From Eubacterium sp. (lineage in GTDB: Bacteria; Bacillota; Clostridia; Oscillospirales; Acutalibacteraceae), in the NCBI GenBank assembly GCA_017450645.1, contig JAFSTE010000018.1, positions 62,001 to 126,000 on the forward strand: DNA of 64,000 nucleotides. The letters are read 5' to 3'. Position numbers and translations under genes: made by a program. Shown piece after piece: positions 15,430 through 25,000 of this stretch (within the stretch, counting starts at the first letter, position 1; the number at the start of each line of letters is the position of its first letter). The notes under the pieces are model-generated. The model was not told where the DNA came from and ran no database searches. It saw only the letters and a program-made list of their open reading frames with translations.

Positions 15430-16992
15430 TTATCTCTTGATGTCGTCCCATTTAACGCCGTCAACCTGGAAGAGGTCGTCGAACTTATAAACGTTGCACT
15501 CGTCCTCTTTGTGGCTCGGGTACCAAACCTGTGCAAAGAACGGATTTGTCTTTGCGATGTTGTCGTAATCCCATGCCTTCTGAGGAATGTAGCACTCAGG
15601 ACACCAGTGACCGCCGAGGAGGATAAGGTTAGGTGAAGCCTCAAATTCAGCTCCGCAGTAACCGCATTTCCACTTAAGCTTAGTAGAAAGGTCGCCCTTC
15701 TTCATCTTCTTGCTCAGGCACTCGCCGCCGCGGAACTTAGCAGCCTGCTGCATATCTTCGATAGTAAGCTCAGACTCGGGCTTTGACTCGTCGTAGCCGT
15801 GGTCAAGCTTAAACTCGTCAGCAGCTTCGGACCTTTTATCAAATTTAATGATTTCAAAGTCTTTCCAGTCTTTGGGAATAGCTTCCCAGTCCTCATATGA
15901 GCCGTAGTAAGCGGAAAGACGAACAGGGTTTTTAGTAGCAACCCAGTCAAGTGTACCAAAGTCCTTGGTCTGTGCAAGCTTCTTCATAAACGGCTTAGCT
16001 GCTGCTGCAACTGCGCTCTTAGGAAGATAGCGCGGAATCTTGAAGTAGAATTCAACCTGGTCAGCAAGACGGTTAAAGTAATCCTGTACAGGAAGGTTCT
16101 CACGGAAGTGAAGGAATTCCTCAAGCTTGTCGCCGTCAGCATAGAACTGACCGTGGAAGTTTTTAAGCGTAAACCAGTTTGCGTCAAAGAGCTTTTCAGG
16201 TCCTGCAAGACCGAGTGTGCCGAGAAGCAGCTGCTCGAACTCGTAGTTAGAAATTCTGTACTGCTCACCTGAGCCGATATTGAAGTAGTGGTTCCAGAAG
16301 TCAGCGCCGAGATTGCCTGCAGCGTCCTCAAGTACAAGGTTGCACATAAGTCTTCCCGAATCCTCTACGGTACACCACTCGAGAACACCGTTAATCGGTA
16401 CATGGAACATAATCGGGTCCATATTCTTAAGGATATTAGGATAAAGGATACCGCTCTGACGCATTACAACCCAGTTCTTAATACCGCTCTCAACGAAGGT
16501 GCGCTCTGCAACAACCTTAGATACAGCATAGTGGTCGTAAATAGATACCTTAATCGGGTCGCCGCAGCGTCCCCAATGGATAGGATAGTTACGTCCGCCT
16601 GTTTCAGCAACAGTACCGATGTAACAAACCTTTACAGCGTCCGGGTCGGGCTGAGCGAGAACAGCTTTACAGATGTTTTCAGCAGCGCCGATATTAGTTT
16701 TCTGAGTTCTGTAGGGCTTCCAGTCAGCAGCGGGGGAAACCATACCGCCTACATGGAGTACATAGTCAGAACCGGTAACGCCCTCGAGGATTGAATCGTA
16801 GTCTGTAAGGTCGCCCCAAACGATTTGTACATTTGGTTTAGCCATAAGACCTTTAAGAAGTTCCTCGTTTTTAGGACTTTTTCTCGCAAGCATCTTAAGG
16901 TTAATCTCGTTAGGATGCTTAATCATTTCCTGAACAGCAGCCCAGCCCATATTGCCGGTACCACCGGTCAGAAAGACGGTTTTCTTTGCCAT
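15430..16992 (-). CDS. Large NAD(P)-dependent epimerase/SDR protein with C-terminal zinc ribbon
   Basis: A 520-residue protein. The N-terminal 300 or so residues are an extended SDR fold: GGTGNMG (10-16) for NAD(P) binding and the catalytic Tyr155-x3-Lys159. The remaining 200 residues are not standard for an epimerase; they end in a Cys4 zinc-ribbon-like module (Cys443, Cys446, Cys464, Cys467). Start set at 16992, not the upstream in-frame ATG at 17031, because AAGGAGG lies just upstream of it. It is transcribed alone from a promoter with a palindrome at the start point. Substrate unknown; the WGRCGDPIK and YDHYAVSK context is epimerase/dehydratase-like. The zinc ribbon suggests binding of protein, RNA or a structural partner. 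Confidence 0.78.
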   Translation of the reverse strand: MAKKTVFLTGGTGNMGWAAVQEMIKHPNEINLKMLARKSPKNEELLKGLMAKPNVQIVWGDLTDYDSILEGVTGSDYVLHVGGMVSPAADWKPYRTQKTNIGAAENICKAVLAQPDPDAVKVCYIGTVAETGGRNYPIHWGRCGDPIKVSIYDHYAVSKVVAERTFVESGIKNWVVMRQSGILYPNILKNMDPIMFHVPINGVLEWCTVEDSGRLMCNLVLEDAAGNLGADFWNHYFNIGSGEQYRISNYEFEQLLLGTLGLAGPEKLFDANWFTLKNFHGQFYADGDKLEEFLHFRENLPVQDYFNRLADQVEFYFKIPRYLPKSAVAAAAKPFMKKLAQTKDFGTLDWVATKNPVRLSAYYGSYEDWEAIPKDWKDFEIIKFDKRSEAADEFKLDHGYDESKPESELTIEDMQQAAKFRGGECLSKKMKKGDLSTKLKWKCGYCGAEFEASPNLILLGGHWCPECYIPQKAWDYDNIAKTNPFFAQVWYPSHKEDECNVYKFDDLFQVDGVKWDDIKR

Positions 16993-17015
16993 AAATTTTT
17001 CCTCCTTAAATACAA

Positions 17016-17030
17016 TGTATAATATATACA
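17016..17030. promoter_or_regulatory. Operator-like palindrome at the SDR gene start point
   Basis: TGTATA-ATA-TATACA is a perfect 6-3-6 palindrome. It begins exactly where the minus-strand transcript is expected to start. Confidence 0.5.
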
Positions 17031-17036
17031 AGTCTA

Positions 17037-17065
17037 ATTATAAACTAATTCTAAACAAATTACAA
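17037..17065 (-). promoter_or_regulatory. Promoter of the SDR gene
   Basis: On the minus strand TTGTAA (17065-17060), a 17-nt spacer and TATAAT (17042-17037); start near 17030. Confidence 0.65.
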
Positions 17066-17136
17066 GAGTATTATAAATAAATATAATAAATTCGTTAATT
17101 TGATTTGTATTAATTGACGGATATTGTTTATTTTGG

Positions 17137-17165
17137 TTGACAAGTATATATTTTTAGTATATTAT
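17137..17165 (+). promoter_or_regulatory. Promoter of metK
   Basis: TTGACA (17137-17142), a 17-nt spacer and TATTAT (17160-17165). Start near 17172 leaves a leader of only about 30 nt, too short for a SAM riboswitch. Confidence 0.75.
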
Positions 17166-17200
17166 TATATGGCTATATTATTTTAGAAAAGAGGGTTATT

Positions 17201-18379
17201 ATGTCAAAATATCTCTTTACAAGTGAGTCCGTTACTAAAGGACATCCGGATAAAATTTGCGACCAGATTTCTGACGCAATTCTTGACGCAATGCTCGCGC
17301 AGGACCCGATGTCGCGCGTAGCTTGCGAAACCTGCTGTACTACGGGCCAGGTGCTCGTTATGGGTGAAATTACAACTAAGGCACAGGTTGACATCCCGTC
17401 TATCGTCAGAAAGACCGTTTGTGATATCGGTTATGACGAGGATAAAAAGGGCTTTAACGGCAACACTTGCGCTGTACTCGTTAACCTTGATAAGCAGTCG
17501 CCCGATATTGCAATGGGCGTTGATAAGTCCTACGAGCTTAAGAATAACGAGGATGACGAGGACAACCTTAACGGTGCCGGCGACCAGGGTATGATGTTCG
17601 GCTTTGCCTGCAACGATACCGAGGAGCTTATGCCTCTTCCGATTTCGCTCTCGCACAAGCTCGCTAAAAAGCTTACCGAGGTAAGAGAGAACGGCACTCT
17701 GCCTTATCTTTATTCTGACGGAAAGACTCAGGTTACCGTCGAGTATGTAGACGATAAGCCGGCTAAGGTTAAGACGGTTGTTGTTTCCTCTCAGCACAGC
17801 GACGATGTAACTCTTGAACAGCTTCGCGCTGATATAATCGAAAAGGTAATTAAAACCACAGTTCCCGCCGAGCTTATGGACGATGAAACTGTATTCTTTG
17901 TTAACCCGACGGGCAGGTTCGTAATCGGCGGTCCTATGGGTGACAGCGGTCTTACCGGCCGTAAGATAATTGTAGATACATACGGCGGCTATGCTCGCCA
18001 CGGTGGCGGTGCTTTCTCGGGTAAGGACCCGACTAAGGTTGACCGTTCCGCAGCTTATGCGGCAAGATGGGTTGCAAAGAACATTGTAGCTTCGGGTCTT
18101 GCGGATAAGTGCGAGGTTGAGCTTGCGTACGCTATCGGCGTTGCCAAGCCCGTATCTATCCTTGTTGACACCTTCGGCACCGGAAAGAAATCCGACGAGG
18201 AAATCAGCGAGATTGTTAATAAGGTGTTTGACCTTCGTCCTTCGGCTATTATCAGAGAGCTTGACCTCAGACGCCCGATTTACCAGGCTGTTGCAGCATA
18301 CGGCCATATGGGCAGGGAAGACCTGGGTGTTCCGTGGGAGCAGCTCAATAAGGTAGACGAAATTAAAAAGTATATGTAA
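17201..18379 (+). CDS. metK: S-adenosylmethionine synthase
   Basis: A 392-residue methionine adenosyltransferase that makes SAM from methionine and ATP. GHPDK (14-18) near the N-terminus carries the catalytic His15; [10 protein letters not shown] is the ATP-binding hexapeptide region; [16 protein letters not shown] is the P-loop-like signature. Length is typical. It is monocistronic, with its own promoter and a strong terminator. The leader is short, so regulation by a SAM-sensing RNA upstream is not visible. A 410-codon ORF on the opposite strand covers the gene but is a codon-bias artefact. Confidence 0.97.
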   Translation: MSKYLFTSESVTKGHPDKICDQISDAILDAMLAQDPMSRVACETCCTTGQVLVMGEITTKAQVDIPSIVRKTVCDIGYDEDKKGFNGNTCAVLVNLDKQSPDIAMGVDKSYELKNNEDDEDNLNGAGDQGMMFGFACNDTEELMPLPISLSHKLAKKLTEVRENGTLPYLYSDGKTQVTVEYVDDKPAKVKTVVVSSQHSDDVTLEQLRADIIEKVIKTTVPAELMDDETVFFVNPTGRFVIGGPMGDSGLTGRKIIVDTYGGYARHGGGAFSGKDPTKVDRSAAYAARWVAKNIVASGLADKCEVELAYAIGVAKPVSILVDTFGTGKKSDEEISEIVNKVFDLRPSAIIRELDLRRPIYQAVAAYGHMGREDLGVPWEQLNKVDEIKKYM

Positions 18380-18390
18380 TTGATATACAA

Positions 18391-18420
18391 AAAACGCAGT
18401 CGTTATATCGACTGCGTTTT
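18391..18420. terminator. Terminator of metK and of the convergent AIM24-like gene
   Basis: AAAACGCAGTCG / CGACTGCGTTTT is a perfect 12-bp stem with T-tracts on both strands. Confidence 0.88.
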
Positions 18421-18450
18421 CTTTGTGAACTACCAAATGACAAGTAGTGT

Positions 18451-19134
18451 TTATCCGTTTGATGTGGACACGTATGGTCTGATAGAGCCTGCAAGTTTCG
18501 GGATAGGCATTGTCTGCAAAACAACTTCGCCGGGACCCGTTACAACTGTGTTGAAAAGACCTTCGCCGCCAAAGAGCACATTTTTAACGCCCTTAACGGT
18601 CTGAACATCCATCTTGCAGGTTGAGCTCATAAGCACAACATGGCCCGTATCAATAATTAACTGCTGACCTGCAGCGAGATTATACCTGATTGCTGCGCCG
18701 TCAATCTCTATAAATGCGGTGCCGTTACCGCTGAGCTTTTGCATAATAAAGCCTTCGCCGCCTACAAGACCTGCGCCGAACTTCTTCTGGAAGAAGGTAG
18801 AAAGCTCTACGCCTGCGGTAGAAGCGAGGAACGCGCTTTTTTGTGCAACATACTCCTGGCCGGGAGTTATATTAATAGCCATAATCTCACCGGGCAGGCT
18901 GCTCGCGAAAGCAATCATACCCTGACCGCCCTGAGCAGTGTATTTGTTTACGAACAGCGACTCTTTTGTCATCATTCTGCCGAGCATTTTGCCGATACCG
19001 CCGTTAGAGGTGGTTTCCATAAGCATATTCGGTGTCATCCAGCTCATTCCGCCGCCTTCGGAAATCATTGTTTCGTTTGGCTCAAGATTACAGATGAGAA
19101 CCGGAAAATTGCCGCCCTGAATGTCGTACTTCAT
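18451..19134 (-). CDS. AIM24/TIGR00266-family protein
   Basis: A 227-residue protein of the AIM24 (TIGR00266) family, a beta-rich fold with repeated Gly-rich turns. Family signatures visible are MISEGGGMSWM near residues 22-32, the GEIMAINI segment and FGGEGLFNTVVTGPGEVVLQTMP near the C-terminus. Bacterial members have no firmly established biochemical function; the yeast relative is a mitochondrial membrane-organising protein. It lies 24 nt downstream of proC with an AAAGGAG site, so it is likely co-transcribed. No signal peptide or membrane segment is apparent, consistent with a cytoplasmic, perhaps membrane-associated, protein. Confidence 0.85.
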   Translation of the reverse strand: MKYDIQGGNFPVLICNLEPNETMISEGGGMSWMTPNMLMETTSNGGIGKMLGRMMTKESLFVNKYTAQGGQGMIAFASSLPGEIMAINITPGQEYVAQKSAFLASTAGVELSTFFQKKFGAGLVGGEGFIMQKLSGNGTAFIEIDGAAIRYNLAAGQQLIIDTGHVVLMSSTCKMDVQTVKGVKNVLFGGEGLFNTVVTGPGEVVLQTMPIPKLAGSIRPYVSTSNG

Positions 19135-19158
19135 AATTTTTACTCCTTTGTTTTAAAA

Positions 19159-19956
19159 TTATAATTTTTTATCTTTTTCTAAAGATTTGTTTACCGCGTT
19201 GTGTACCGCAGTTTCAAATCCGTCAGACTGAAGAGAAGTTACGCCCTCGATAGTAGTGCCGCCGGGCGAGCATACCATATCAATAAGCTCAAACGGGTGC
19301 TTGTCGCTCTCGAGTACCATTTTTGCGCTGCCGAGTACCGACTGTGCCGCGATTTGCAGCGCCTCGTCCTTTTTCATACCGTTTTGTACGGCAGCTCTTG
19401 CGAGCGCGTCAATAAACATATACGCAAACGCAGGCGAACATCCTGCAATAACGCCGAAAAGAGGGAAGAACTTTTCGTCAAGCTCAATAACCTGACCTAC
19501 GCCGCTGAAAACTTCCTTACAAAACGCCTTGTCGTCGTCACCTGCAAAGCTGTTAGCACAAAAGCCCGACATAGCCTGTCCTACCTTGGCGTTTATGTTC
19601 GGCATAACTCTAATAATTCTGTTGTCGTGCGACAGCATAGAGCGCATAAACTCGATATCCTTGCCCGCAGCGATAGAAATTATAAGCGTGTCGCTTTCGC
19701 TGAGCGCAATATTAATCTTACTAAGTACAGCGCCGAGCACATTAGGCTTAACCGCAAGAATAACGCTTTCGCAGTTTTTTACAACATCAACTTCGCTATC
19801 GAGTACTGTTGTGCCGTAAGCGGATTTTACTTCGTTGCAAGCGTCTTCACTGATATCAAAAACGCAGATATCGCTACCGCTTACAATGCCGTTTTCAACA
19901 ATGCCGCCGATTATAGCGCCTGCCATATTTCCGCAGCCGATAAATCCTAATTTCAT
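19159..19956 (-). CDS. proC: Pyrroline-5-carboxylate reductase
   Basis: A 265-residue enzyme for the last step of proline synthesis, reducing 1-pyrroline-5-carboxylate with NAD(P)H. The N-terminal Rossmann motif is GFIGCGNMAGAIIGG; the C-terminal signature SPGGTTIEGVTSLQSDGFETAV forms the dimer and substrate-binding region. Length is standard. An AAGGAAG site lies before the ATG. It is followed closely by the AIM24-like gene and preceded, after 65 nt, by spoIIID. No proA or proB is in view. It could reduce P5C from either glutamate or ornithine. Confidence 0.95.
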   Translation of the reverse strand: MKLGFIGCGNMAGAIIGGIVENGIVSGSDICVFDISEDACNEVKSAYGTTVLDSEVDVVKNCESVILAVKPNVLGAVLSKINIALSESDTLIISIAAGKDIEFMRSMLSHDNRIIRVMPNINAKVGQAMSGFCANSFAGDDDKAFCKEVFSGVGQVIELDEKFFPLFGVIAGCSPAFAYMFIDALARAAVQNGMKKDEALQIAAQSVLGSAKMVLESDKHPFELIDMVCSPGGTTIEGVTSLQSDGFETAVHNAVNKSLEKDKKL

Positions 19957-20021
19957 ACATAAACTTCCTTTTATTTTATATTAGTAGTTTAACACATTAA
20001 AGCATTTAAATCAACTATATT

Positions 20022-20276
20022 TTATGAAAATGATTTGTATTTCTTCTTAGTCGCTTCGCCGCCTCTGATATGGCGTTCCGCCTTGTTTATCTGCAGAACT
20101 TCGTAAACCTCTTTTGCAAGCGCGGGCGAGATTTGCTCGAGCCGTTTTGTAACATCTATATGTACTGTCGATTTTGATATACCGTAGGCTTTTGCAGCCT
20201 GCCTTACGGTCGCCTTGTTTTTTACAATGTATTCGCCAAGCGTAATACATCTTCTGTCCTGTTTAATAATTTTCAT
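20022..20276 (-). CDS. spoIIID: Sporulation transcriptional regulator SpoIIID
   Basis: An 84-residue DNA-binding protein closely matching SpoIIID, the mother-cell regulator that acts between sigma-E and sigma-K and both activates and represses sigma-E genes in Bacillus. The helix-turn-helix TVRQAAKAYGISKSTVHIDV (24-43) is followed by the basic C-terminal segment needed for DNA binding. Length is as in Bacillus (93) to clostridia (about 85). Its Shine-Dalgarno AAAGGGG lies in a short inverted repeat just upstream of the start, which could limit translation. Finding it near proC and a PRPP synthetase, not next to mreB/mbl, is different from Bacillus. Confidence 0.93.
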   Translation of the reverse strand: MKIIKQDRRCITLGEYIVKNKATVRQAAKAYGISKSTVHIDVTKRLEQISPALAKEVYEVLQINKAERHIRGGEATKKKYKSFS

Positions 20277-20278
20277 AC

Positions 20279-20298
20279 GATTACCCCTTTTGGTAATC
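20279..20298 (-). promoter_or_regulatory. Inverted repeat enclosing the spoIIID ribosome binding site
   Basis: GATTACC / GGTAATC is a perfect 7-bp repeat with a 6-nt loop. Read on the minus strand, the loop and first bases of the 3' arm are AAAAGGGG, the Shine-Dalgarno, 3-4 nt from the spoIIID start. It could be a translational switch or a DNA operator. Confidence 0.5.
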
Positions 20299-20307
20299 TA
20301 TATGAAA

Positions 20308-20338
20308 AGCTCCCCGTACTTATTCGGTACAGGGAGCT
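20308..20338 (-). terminator. Probable terminator after the small membrane-protein gene
   Basis: On the minus strand AGCTCCCTGTAC / GTACGGGGAGCT forms a 12-bp stem with one G-T pair, followed by TTTTCAT. The T-run is short, so read-through into spoIIID is possible. Confidence 0.65.
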
Positions 20339-20343
20339 ATTAT

Positions 20344-20847
20344 TTATTCTTTTTCTGTAGTTTCTTCTTCGTTTAACTCTTCGGCATAGTCGCTGAGAAT
20401 ATCGGTAAGCGATTTCATATTAAAGTGGTCAACCTTTTTATATACGGTTTCTTCCTTCTCGTCGACCTTTTTGCCGTTTTCCTCAAGCAGCGTGAGGGTG
20501 AGAGTATTGCCTCTAATTGTGAACTTGTACACAACCTCGCCGCCTGAGCTCTGGTTTTTAAGGGTGAGCTTGTTGCCGTTTATAGTGTAGATACCCTCTA
20601 TACTAAAGGTGCTGATATAGCTGTCGTAAGAGCCGTCATCTTTAAACTCATAAGCCGAAACGGCTTTATCGCCCTGCCATTTAGCGATAATCTGCTCGTC
20701 GTCGGGAGTAACAATATCGTTAATAAGGTCGGCGGGGGACTCGTTATTTACGCCGCAGTAAATGCCCGCGGGTATCGTGATTAAAAGAAGTACAGCGACA
20801 ATTATAACAACAATAAGCTGTCCTTTTGTTAGCTTTTTTATTTTCAT
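20344..20847 (-). CDS. Membrane-anchored protein with lipocalin-like (DUF5640-type) beta domain
   Basis: A 167-residue protein with one N-terminal membrane segment (about 11-31) and an extracytoplasmic domain. That domain has the pattern of clostridial DUF5640/lipocalin-like modules: a GxW-like IIAKWQGD start, YEFKDDGSY, then short beta-strands G.YTINGNKLTL and GNTLTLTL. The C-terminus is strongly acidic. It begins 1 nt after the PRPP synthetase stop, so the two are coupled. Function unknown. The domain assignment rests on pattern resemblance only. Confidence 0.7.
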   Translation of the reverse strand: MKIKKLTKGQLIVVIIVAVLLLITIPAGIYCGVNNESPADLINDIVTPDDEQIIAKWQGDKAVSAYEFKDDGSYDSYISTFSIEGIYTINGNKLTLKNQSSGGEVVYKFTIRGNTLTLTLLEENGKKVDEKEETVYKKVDHFNMKSLTDILSDYAEELNEEETTEKE

Positions 20848-20848
20848 A

Positions 20849-22024
20849 TTATTTCAGTCCTTTTTCTGTGAGAAGCTTATGGATTTTGCCCGATGAGTCG
20901 AGAAGCGAGGATACTGAGAGGTCGTGGTTAATAGTGTCAAGGAAGTATGCAAGATATTTCGACAGCTCTACGCTTTCGTACCAGTCGCGCGACAAAAGCT
21001 CGGGCGTCTGATAGATACCGTTAGTAGTGTAAAGCTTTTCAAATACGCCCTCCTCGTGAGCCTTGTCAAATACCTCAAGACCGTTACAGAAAAGACCGAA
21101 CGAACAGCATACAAAAATCCTCTTTGCCTTAAGCTCCTTAAGCTTTCTTGCAACCTCGAGCATACTTTCACCCGAGGAAATCATATCGTCTACGATAATA
21201 AGGTCCTTACCCTCAACGCTTTCACCGAGGTACTGGTGAGCGACTATCGGGTTTCTGCCGTCTACAACCTTAGTGTAGTCGCGCCTCTTGTAGAACATAC
21301 CTAAGTTTACGCCAAGCTGAGTAGCGAAGTAAATACATCTGTGCATCGCGCCCTCGTCGGGTGAGATAATCATAAGATGGTCTGGGTCGATGGATAAATC
21401 GTCAACCGTTCCTACAAGCGACTTAATCATCTGATATGTAGGCATTACATTCTCAAATGACTTGTGCGGAATAGAGTTCTGTACCCTCTGGTCGTGTGCG
21501 TCAAAGGTGATTATGTTTTCAACGCCAAGGTCGATAAGCTCCTGCAAAGCCATAGCGCAGTCGAGCGATTCTCTCGAAGAGCGCTTGTGCTGTCTGCCCT
21601 CATAGAGCATGGGCATAATAACATTAATTCTCTTAGCCTTACTTGAAGCGGCAGAGATAACTCTCTTTAAATCTGCGTAGTGGTCGTCGGGTGACTTAGG
21701 CACGTCCATACCGTACATCTTATACTTTACCGAGTAGTTAAAGCAGTCGGCGATAATATAAAGGTCGTAACCTCTGATAGTGTCGTTAATAACAACCTTG
21801 CCTTCACCCGAGCCGAAGCGTACCGTGCTCGTCTCAATCATATAGGTATCTCTCTGATAACCGTAAAATGAGATAAGGTGCTCGTGCTTTTCTACCTGTT
21901 CAGCTCTCCATCTTACGATAAAGCTGTTAATTTTTTCCGCAAGCTCCTCGCATCCGGGAAGTGCGATAATACCCAGCGGACCGTAAGGAATAGTCTGAAC
22001 CTCTTGTGCTGTAATTCTTGGCAT
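20849..22024 (-). CDS. prs: Ribose-phosphate pyrophosphokinase (PRPP synthetase), long form
   Basis: A 391-residue PRPP synthetase, which makes 5-phosphoribosyl 1-pyrophosphate from ribose-5-P and ATP for nucleotide, histidine and tryptophan synthesis. The PRPP-binding loop DLIIVDDMISSGES spans 274-287; the RRDY flexible-loop arginine region and SSRESLDCAMALQEL are also present. Classical Prs is near 315 residues; this one has an extended N-terminal part (start IPYGPLGIIALPGCEELAEKI) and extra internal segments, as in a clostridial subfamily. It sits behind a putative promoter at 22069-22097. A second, conventional prs may exist elsewhere in the genome. Confidence 0.88.
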   Translation of the reverse strand: MPRITAQEVQTIPYGPLGIIALPGCEELAEKINSFIVRWRAEQVEKHEHLISFYGYQRDTYMIETSTVRFGSGEGKVVINDTIRGYDLYIIADCFNYSVKYKMYGMDVPKSPDDHYADLKRVISAASSKAKRINVIMPMLYEGRQHKRSSRESLDCAMALQELIDLGVENIITFDAHDQRVQNSIPHKSFENVMPTYQMIKSLVGTVDDLSIDPDHLMIISPDEGAMHRCIYFATQLGVNLGMFYKRRDYTKVVDGRNPIVAHQYLGESVEGKDLIIVDDMISSGESMLEVARKLKELKAKRIFVCCSFGLFCNGLEVFDKAHEEGVFEKLYTTNGIYQTPELLSRDWYESVELSKYLAYFLDTINHDLSVSSLLDSSGKIHKLLTEKGLK

Positions 22025-22068
22025 TTTAAACTCCTCTCAACTTAAATCACTAATAAGCTTGTATATCT

Positions 22069-22097
22069 ATTTTACAACAAAATTCTTTGCTGTTCAA
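22069..22097 (-). promoter_or_regulatory. Putative promoter of prs
   Basis: On the minus strand TTGAAC (22097-22092), a 17-nt spacer and TAAAAT (22074-22069). Confidence 0.5.
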
Positions 22098-22099
22098 TA

Positions 22100-25000
22100 C
22101 TAAATATTTTTCTTTTTACCCTTTTTAGTAAGGACAATATATGCGCCGTAAACAAGTATGCAAAGCCAGGTCGCTCCCGTAATTACAAGACCGTAGTTAA
22201 GCCCCTTAGGACTGTACTTGTACTTAACGGTGTGCTTGCCTTTTTTAATGGTTGTTGTAAGCATACTGTCGCCGACCTCGAAGGTCTTAACTTTTTCGCC
22301 GTCAATATAAACGCTCCAGCTTTCGTCATACGGAATAGACGAGAAGAGATAACCGTTATATCCCGCCTCAACAGTTCCTTCGATAGTCGTGTCGTTGTAG
22401 CTCGTAACATTAATAGCGCCTGTTTTAAGCATATCGTAAGCCGAGGTAAATACATCCTTATTAATGTTATAGGCGTAGATTTCAAAGGTAGAGCTGTCGG
22501 TTTCCATATCGCCGAGACTAAGCTCAATCCTTATTTCGTCGCCCTTTTTGTGCTTGCCTAAATCCATTATATACGGCTCGTCAATATACTGGTCGCAGGT
22601 CTCCTCCTCGTCGTCCCAGAAGTAGTTGACATTTTTAATCTCGGGCGAGGTGATATAAACATAAAGATTACTGTTATTAACCGCCTTAATGGTAATATCT
22701 ATGCTTCCGCCCTCGCTGTCGCGTGAGAAGGAGTAGAAGCCGTTTTCGCTTACATCCTCGCAGGTAGCGGCAGTGGTGTCAAAGCCGACATACTCGCACT
22801 CCTTAAACACTCCGCCAACACCTGCAGCGTTGTCGATAAAGCTCTCCTGAACTTCAAATGGGTCGCCTTCTTCGCAGTACCAATCCTTTATGTCGTTACT
22901 TGTAACGAATGAAATCGGCAGGAAGTAGTCGTTTTTGTAAACGTCGGTCTTGCTCTTTTTAGCCGAATAGTATTCGCTGTAAAAATCGTTTGACGGCTTT
23001 AATGAGTTTTCGGTGCGCGTAATGTACTTAATCGCGTGCATCATATTGTAAACGGGCGTCTGAGTGTTGTAAGTGTAGGAGTTAATTCTGTTGCCGAACA
23101 TACCCATCGAGTACTGCAGTCCCGAATACTTTTCGTAAGCCATAGACGAGAATGTTGAAATACCGTTATAACCGTAAAGGCAGGGGTCCATCCTTGTATC
23201 TAGGTGGCATAGCTCCTGACGGTAAAAGTCCTTGTCGTTATCCTCGACATATTCTATGGTTTCTCTGTAATTTTCGTAGTTTGCCATATAGGTTTCTCTG
23301 TCCCAGTTAATGATATAGGACGCGGTATCAGCCACGATTACCTCACAAAATGCAACCGCAAGCACCGTTATACCGATAAGCGTTTTTTGCATCCTGCCGG
23401 TTTTAATAAGCATGAGAACTGCGCTCCATACCATAACGCTGCCGAGAGTGATAAGTATGGTAAAGTCGTTAATCTTTTCGGTCGGGAACTTTTGGAAAAA
23501 CAGCGCAATGAATACCCACGCAAAGCCCACGATACCGATATCCCTGTACGCAATACCGCTAAAGTTTTTAAGCGTTCTGTAACCGATTACGAGAATGATA
23601 AACGAGTACATAAACGAAAATCTGTACGGTAAATCATTCGGGAAATGGAACGCGTGCCATATAAAGTTAGCAACATTATTGTTAAAGCTCAGCACAAAGA
23701 AAAGCAGTACAAGAACATTTACAACCTTTTCTTTAAGTGAAATCTTTTTATTTAAAATATAGAGCGGCAGCAGAATAGCCGGCAGCATTCCGCTGAAAAT
23801 GTTCGGCAGAACATCGTCTCCCGACGAGCGTATAGTAGTTGTAAGCCCCGCAAGGTGCGAGGATATAAGATTAATCAAATCGAAATACGGCTCGCCCGCA
23901 CCCGGGAAAGAGTCCTGAGTCGCCGACGAACCCTGTAAAATAAAGTATACGGGGATAAGCGATACGGCACAAATCATACCCGAAAGCAGCGATGCAAATG
24001 TAAATCTTACGCCTCTGTTAATAAATGCGTTGCCCCTGAGGGTATCAATAAGCGAGCGCTTCGGTTTACCGTCTATAATAACGGTTTCGGGCGCAGGCAC
24101 ATTGATTTTATTAAACGCTATAAAGAAGTAAGCGAGGAAATATACTACTGCAAAAAGGCAGGTCATATATCCCATATAGTAGCTCGAAAACAGCAGCAGC
24201 GAAAGGGAAGCGATGTACATTAACGGCTTGCCCTTAAGTATGATTTTTTCTATTCCGAGCATAATTATCGGGAATAAAATCATACCGTCTATCCACATAA
24301 TGTTCCAGTAATACGCTAAGAAGTAGCTGCAAAAAGCGTAGAACACACCAAACGCTGCAGAAATTAAGCAGTGGCTCTTTTGCGACACTTTAATATAGTA
24401 GGTGAACGCCATAGATGCGCATACAGCCTTAACTAAAACCATAGTGGTAATAGCGTAAGGCATATCGCCTCTGTCAAAGAGAAGTATTATTAGCGAAAAC
24501 GGGGATGACAGATAGTTAAAGAAATTGCCTAAAAAGCTCGAGCCGCCGCCCGATACCCAGGAGTAAACAAAGCTTTTGTGAAGCGTTAATCTGTCGTAAA
24601 GCTCGCAGTAAAGCGGACCGTACTGGTGATAAAGGTCCATACGCATTACGGTAATATCGCCAAACGGAAATGCCTCAAATACAATATAAACAAAGCTGAT
24701 ACCGAGCAGCGCCACTACTCCCGCCAAAAGCACAAACCTGTTATTAAAGAATGTTTTATAAGCGTGTCCGTGCTTGTTACTTGCAGCATTAGCGCGGCAG
24801 TCGAATATAATAAGCCTGTCAAAATAGTAGTTGAAAACGAAGAAAATTATTGCGCATATGATATAAGTAAGCGCAATCTTTGTGCCGATAATCTGAGTAA
24901 ATACTATGTCGCAAAGCTTGTAGTAACCTATGTCAATACCGACCCTTACGGCGCTTAATAGTATTCGTAAAGGAGTTTTCGTCTTGCACTTAACGGTAAA

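Noticed and set aside
17166-17200. SAM riboswitch upstream of metK
   Set aside because: The predicted leader is about 30 nt, far too short for any SAM riboswitch class.
17204-18436. 410-codon ORF on the minus strand opposite metK
   Set aside because: It mirrors metK codon by codon, has no ribosome binding site, and similar long antisense frames lie opposite porA, xseA, GH38 and others; this is a codon-bias effect.
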